Shown: positions 7,001 to 8,733 of the stretch, piece after piece
How the letters are laid out: the number at the start of each line of letters is the position of its first letter
Numbering within the stretch: the first letter of the stretch is position 1
Origin: Thermoanaerobaculia bacterium
GTDB taxonomy: Bacteria; Bacteroidota; Bacteroidia; Chitinophagales; Saprospiraceae
DNA length: 8,733 bases
Assembly (NCBI GenBank): GCA_023151335.1
Contig: JAKLJF010000178.1
Location: forward strand, 1 to 8,733
Direction of reading: 5' to 3'
Position numbers and translations under genes: made by a program
The notes under the pieces: model-generated
What the model saw: only the letters and a program-made list of their open reading frames with translations
The model's database searches: none
What the model was told of the DNA's origin: nothing

Positions 7001-7271
7001 GGATCAATGCGCGGTCGTACCACGAGAGCGCCTCCTGGGGGCGATTCAATTGGAAGTAGCAGTCGCCCGTGCGCGCCAGGGCATGGGCATTGTTCGGTTC
7101 CTGCCGCAGTACCTGTTCATAAGTACGCAAGGCCAGGTTATAGGCGTACAGATCAAACTGTTTGTCGGCACGCTGAATATCCTCCTTTACAGGAGTTTGG
7201 GCGGTTAGGCCGGCTGTCAGGAATATAAATGCGATAGCCGCCGGCCAACCGGCACGAAAAGTGGTGTTCAT
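4047..7271 (-). CDS. PorE-like envelope protein: TPR, PD40 beta-propeller, three CRD-like domains, three SPOR domains
   Basis: This 1074-residue exported protein is probably a periplasmic scaffold bound to peptidoglycan. The signal peptide is residues 1-24 (cleavage after GLTA). TPR-like helices occupy about 28-145 (AHALARTGDCYFQLNRPQEA at 62-81 is a clear unit). PD40/WD40-like blades span about 164-425: GFPSLSPDGNTLYFAS (291-306), FFDGNNLYFSSD (347-358) and GIGYLTSNRGEG (404-415). Carboxypeptidase-regulatory-like beta-sandwiches lie at about 430-505, 540-613 and 621-698; the first two share a Cys pair (453/477 and 563/586). After Ala/Thr/Pro-rich linkers come three SPOR-like domains: GYAVQIS...DAFVV (about 762-833), RFAVQVASW...DAIIV (878-948) and a more diverged YYIRVCAM...DAYII (994-1063). 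TPR-propeller-CRD is the layout of the T9SS protein PorE, which ends in an OmpA-like domain; here SPOR modules, known to bind denuded glycan strands, take that place. No PorP-like partner gene is in view. It is divergent from the sensor gene and convergent with the M43 gene. The PorE relationship is inference from architecture. Confidence 0.88.
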   Translation of the reverse strand: MNTTFRAGWPAAIAFIFLTAGLTAQTPVKEDIQRADKQFDLYAYNLALRTYEQVLRQEPNNAHALARTGDCYFQLNRPQEALSWYDRALIQNNADPEVMFRYGKALMQTGDYVGAKKWFVMYSETNRAVGQHFAQMCDFALQASRKDALFQALNEPLNTSASDYGPAFYGNKVVYSSARTDIQRKTAARTSADWTGSAYNQLYVTQRNPGDNYLQNPAFLRSDLQNNYNEGPVSFSGDGRRVVFCRNNFIDGTRQIAEKGVNMSLHIADISEGNWLNEKAFPYNGSNHATGFPSLSPDGNTLYFASNQEGGFGGWDIYVTTWAGGAWTTPRNLGAAINTAGNEVTPFFDGNNLYFSSDWHNGLGGMDVFRADLDNGYISNIIHLGTGVNSSRDDYGFVFDPGTGIGYLTSNRGEGRGNEDIWQLRKRVDEFLISVTDAQQNPIPMAELDFSACNAGIKQTDSYGQYAFAVAAGKADCRITVRKTGYRSVVVPISSAGEKNINAVLVADYAAPATVYNPPAETTTAPVTYNYPVTNGAIEKYTVYVLDDLGRPLPAAELNLTTCGLGTIYTDAAGKGSFYFPKGGTCNLVIRKTGLEDVTVPVNDQTRKEMSIAMSADKRTKFSGLVLDAGTRRPVQGAVVTARSRQGVHETLASSNASGQYTLMLRPYQVYDISYGHEGYQNFVSTLQTERALQADMELSPILLEPYAGLRAAAAAPVTYSTVTPASGGMITLDELGQTTPAATTATTLSKQQPAATAAKATGYAVQISANPEKFTESKIRKYDDLTQYGNLYSVKEGKMNKLRLGVYTTREEANTVLAEVEKKHKDAFVVWESQADPGLMAQSPTAPAPAQYSTSIAAKGLTTTPATKTALPATSPIRFAVQVASWPADKAVLLSDYTNLQSLGNVYIRPENDRMRVRVGAWDAHDKAEAAKAEAVRLGYRDAIIVTEKADDVSRAAAVPAVSASKSLTATPVTYSTPGTTTATSVAPASNAKYYIRVCAMSDTQNFDARKLDGSGAVIEKWPIGDTKMTAIMLTGFPTVEQAMTTTDKLRASGFQDAYIIKDENGKMTKFRY

Positions 7272-7357
7272 AGCAGTATGACAAATTATGGTTAGAATGG
7301 TTAAACATGTAAAGCGCCTGCCGGAGGGAAAACAGGCAAGTGCACTAAAATTCAGGC

Positions 7358-7371
7358 AAATACGCGTATTT
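7358..7371. promoter_or_regulatory. Perfect 14-bp palindrome, possible operator
   Basis: AAATACGCGTATTT is identical to its own reverse complement. It lies 87 bp upstream of the PorE-like start codon in a region that must hold promoters, which suits a site for a dimeric regulator. No known regulon consensus is recognised. Confidence 0.4.
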
Positions 7372-7432
7372 AAACTACGAAACGGCCTGACTTAGTATAG
7401 TGGAGAGACTATCTTTTGAAGAGGGAACGCCG

Positions 7433-7440
7433 CAAAGGTA
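7433..7440 (-). promoter_or_regulatory. Candidate -7 box for the PorE-like gene
   Basis: TACCTTTG on the minus strand matches TAnnTTTG exactly. It would give a long 5' UTR of about 155 nt that includes the 14-bp palindrome. No -33 TTTG is seen at the usual spacing. Confidence 0.25.
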
Positions 7441-7526
7441 AGGAGAATTGTAATACCGCGCCAGAAATTATTTTAACAGGCTGGCAGACAGCGGCTTCCC
7501 CCAATGCATGAAGCCGGTTGCCGACT

Positions 7527-7559
7527 GCAAATTACTCATCCGTTCCCGCAAAATACTCA
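7527..7559 (+). promoter_or_regulatory. Direct repeat pair 21 bp apart upstream of the sensor gene
   Basis: GCAAATTACTCA (7527-7538) and GCAAAATACTCA (7548-7559) differ at one of 12 bases. Their starts are 21 bp apart, two turns of the helix, so a regulator could contact both on one DNA face. The second copy ends 45 bp before ATG 7605. Confidence 0.4.
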
Positions 7560-7604
7560 AATCTGCCCGACAAAAAACACATTTCCCTTATTTTGCAGCC
7601 GCTC

Positions 7605-8733
7605 ATGTTGCGCACCTTTTTTATATCTGTTTTGGCATTTGCCATACTGCCCCTCTCCGGTCAGCCCTCATCTTATTTGCTGGAATCGCTTACTTACCGG
7701 CAGGGTTTGTCCGACAACCGGGTGCGTACGATAAATCAGGATGAAAAGGGCTTTATTTGGATTGGCACGGCAAATGGGCTGAACCGGTACGACGGTTATA
7801 CTTTCTGGCATTATTTCCCGGTGAAAGGCGACAGCACATCGTTGCCAAGCGCGTCGGTTAATACTATCGTAAAAGACAGGAAAGGCGCGCTGTGGCTGGG
7901 AACAGGGAACGGTATTTGCCGCATGCGGCCAGGCCGCTGGGAATTTGACCAGGTGTTTTGTTACCCGAAAGAGATTTCTGACCCCCGCTATGCCTATTTT
8001 GAAAATATCTGTCCGGACGCAATGGGCCGGATTTGGGCAGTAAACTCCTATAACCAATTGTTCCGAATCCACCCCGAAGCGCGCCGGACCGACGCCATAA
8101 CATTGCCCGCTGTAAACAATCCCCCCGCGTCAGCGCCGGAAGAAGTCCGGCGTCAGGGGCCCCGTATCTCCGCGGTAGCGCCCTGCGGCGATACGGCAGT
8201 TTTGATCGGTTCCACCTTTGGATTTTTTCAATTCCATCTGGAAAAACAGACCTTCCGGTTTATACCGGTAGACGGCGTCTGGATGTTCGGACTGGCCAAT
8301 ATAGTGCCGGCCGGCGCCGACGCGTTCTGGTGTTCGTCCTATCTGAACGGAGTGTTTCTGGTGCGTTTGTCTACCGGCGCGGTACGGCATTTTCCCGAAC
8401 CCGAACCTACTGCTCACGACATGTTGCCGCTTTCCGGCGGAAGACTATGGGTGGCTGGCGTATCGGGCCTGACAGAGATGACGCCATACAGCGGCCGGGT
8501 GGAAAAAATCAAACTGCCATTTGAAGAAGATGTGTCGCTCAATGCGGAGTGCCTCTTCAAAGACCGGGCTGGCGCAGTCTGGATCGGCACAGATAACGGC
8601 ATTGTAAAGTTCGATCCTTACCTGCAGGGATTTCATTATACGGAAGTACACCGCGAAACAGCTACCGTATATGAGAACGACATTTGCGATGTGCACCACA
8701 ACCCCGATGATGGCTTGTGGTACGTTGCCTCCC
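7605..8733 (+). CDS. Reg_prop beta-propeller sensor/regulator, N-terminal part, cut by window edge
   Basis: The frame is open for 376 codons from ATG 7605 to the right edge. Residues 1-20 are a signal peptide or signal anchor (MLRTFFISVLAFAILPLSGQ). The rest consists of two-component-regulator propeller (Reg_prop) repeats with the D-x-x-G-x-[IVL]-W-[IVL]-G-T-x-x-G-[IL] pattern: QDEKGFIWIGTANGLNRYDG (45-64), KDRKGALWLGTGNGICRM (90-107), DAMGRIWAVN (138-147), GGRLWVAGVSGLTEM (278-292), KDRAGAVWIGTDNGIVKFDP (319-338), and a partial unit DDGLWYVAS at the edge. GLSDNRVRTI (35-44) is the typical lead-in of the first blade. Such periplasmic propellers in Bacteroidota are usually followed by a Y_Y_Y domain, a membrane helix and either a histidine kinase (hybrid two-component system) or a HTH/LytTR output. 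The output domain is outside the window, so I cannot say which. No Shine-Dalgarno sequence precedes the start. It is divergent from the PorE-like gene. Confidence 0.88.
   Translation, partial: MLRTFFISVLAFAILPLSGQPSSYLLESLTYRQGLSDNRVRTINQDEKGFIWIGTANGLNRYDGYTFWHYFPVKGDSTSLPSASVNTIVKDRKGALWLGTGNGICRMRPGRWEFDQVFCYPKEISDPRYAYFENICPDAMGRIWAVNSYNQLFRIHPEARRTDAITLPAVNNPPASAPEEVRRQGPRISAVAPCGDTAVLIGSTFGFFQFHLEKQTFRFIPVDGVWMFGLANIVPAGADAFWCSSYLNGVFLVRLSTGAVRHFPEPEPTAHDMLPLSGGRLWVAGVSGLTEMTPYSGRVEKIKLPFEEDVSLNAECLFKDRAGAVWIGTDNGIVKFDPYLQGFHYTEVHRETATVYENDICDVHHNPDDGLWYVAS

Larger units (their letters stand above)
7272..7604. other. 333-bp divergent intergenic control region
   Basis: This gap separates the start codons of the PorE-like gene (7271, minus) and the sensor gene (7605, plus), so both promoters should lie here. 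I see a perfect 14-bp palindrome (7358-7371), a TAnnTTTG match on the minus strand (7433-7440), a direct repeat pair (7527-7559), and a short inverted repeat GCCTG 7316-7320 / CAGGC 7333-7337 with another CAGGC at 7353-7357. A near-consensus plus-strand box, TATCTTTTG at 7410-7418 (one base too many in the spacer), could serve the sensor gene. The short ORFs here have no recognisable features. Confidence 0.7.

Noticed and set aside
6474..7208. A 244-residue plus-strand open frame, with others at 5895-6416 and 4716-5285, antisense to the PorE-like gene.
   Set aside because: All overlap recognised TPR, propeller, CRD and SPOR coding sequence; none shows a domain, and moderately GC-rich coding DNA often leaves the opposite strand open.
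7397..7412. ATAGT-GGAGAG-ACTAT small hairpin or operator.
   Set aside because: Five AT-rich pairs around a six-base loop are expected by chance in a 333-bp gap.
7504..7744. Two short overlapping plus-strand frames across the start of the sensor gene.
   Set aside because: They run out of frame through the sensor signal peptide and first propeller blade, whose frame (ATG 7605) is clearly the coding one.

Overview
The window looks like chromosomal DNA of a Bacteroidota species, most likely of the Saprospirales/Chitinophagales type. The reasons are two secreted peptidases with type IX secretion (T9SS) C-terminal sorting regions, a TPR/beta-propeller envelope protein resembling the T9SS component PorE, a sensor with Reg_prop propeller repeats, TAnnTTTG-type promoter boxes with no evident Shine-Dalgarno sequences, and a palindromic repeat encoding the peptide NPTPDPSPKGE, which I recall as widespread in this phylum. 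The exact genus cannot be told.

Layout, left to right: (1) 1-1050, minus strand: ribF, the bifunctional riboflavin kinase/FAD synthetase, C-terminus cut by the left window edge. A GC-rich palindromic repeat of about 160 bp (177-339) sits inside its kinase domain and keeps the reading frame open. (2) 1096-2592, minus: a secreted M28 zinc aminopeptidase-like protein. (3) A 128-bp divergent intergenic region with two facing promoter-like boxes and a small hairpin. (4) 2721-4040, plus: a secreted M43 (pappalysin/cytophagalysin) metalloprotease with a canonical T9SS tail. (5) 4047-7271, minus, convergent with the previous gene: a 1074-residue envelope protein with TPR repeats, PD40 beta-propeller, three carboxypeptidase-regulatory-like domains and three SPOR domains. 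(6) 7272-7604: a 333-bp divergent control region with a perfect 14-bp palindrome and a pair of 12-bp direct repeats 21 bp apart. (7) 7605 to the right edge, plus: the periplasmic propeller part of a two-component or similar transmembrane regulator, cut by the window.

Working together: the two peptidases are probable T9SS cargo that would act at the cell surface or outside. The large protein resembles PorE, which ties the T9SS to peptidoglycan, but it carries SPOR domains where PorE has an OmpA-like domain, so it may be an alternative wall-anchored scaffold. The sensor is transcribed divergently from it and may respond to envelope or nutrient signals; that link is inference from position only. 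RibF is a housekeeping gene with no functional tie to the rest.

The two observations most worth following are the in-frame palindromic repeat inside an essential enzyme and the PorE-like protein with triple SPOR modules.
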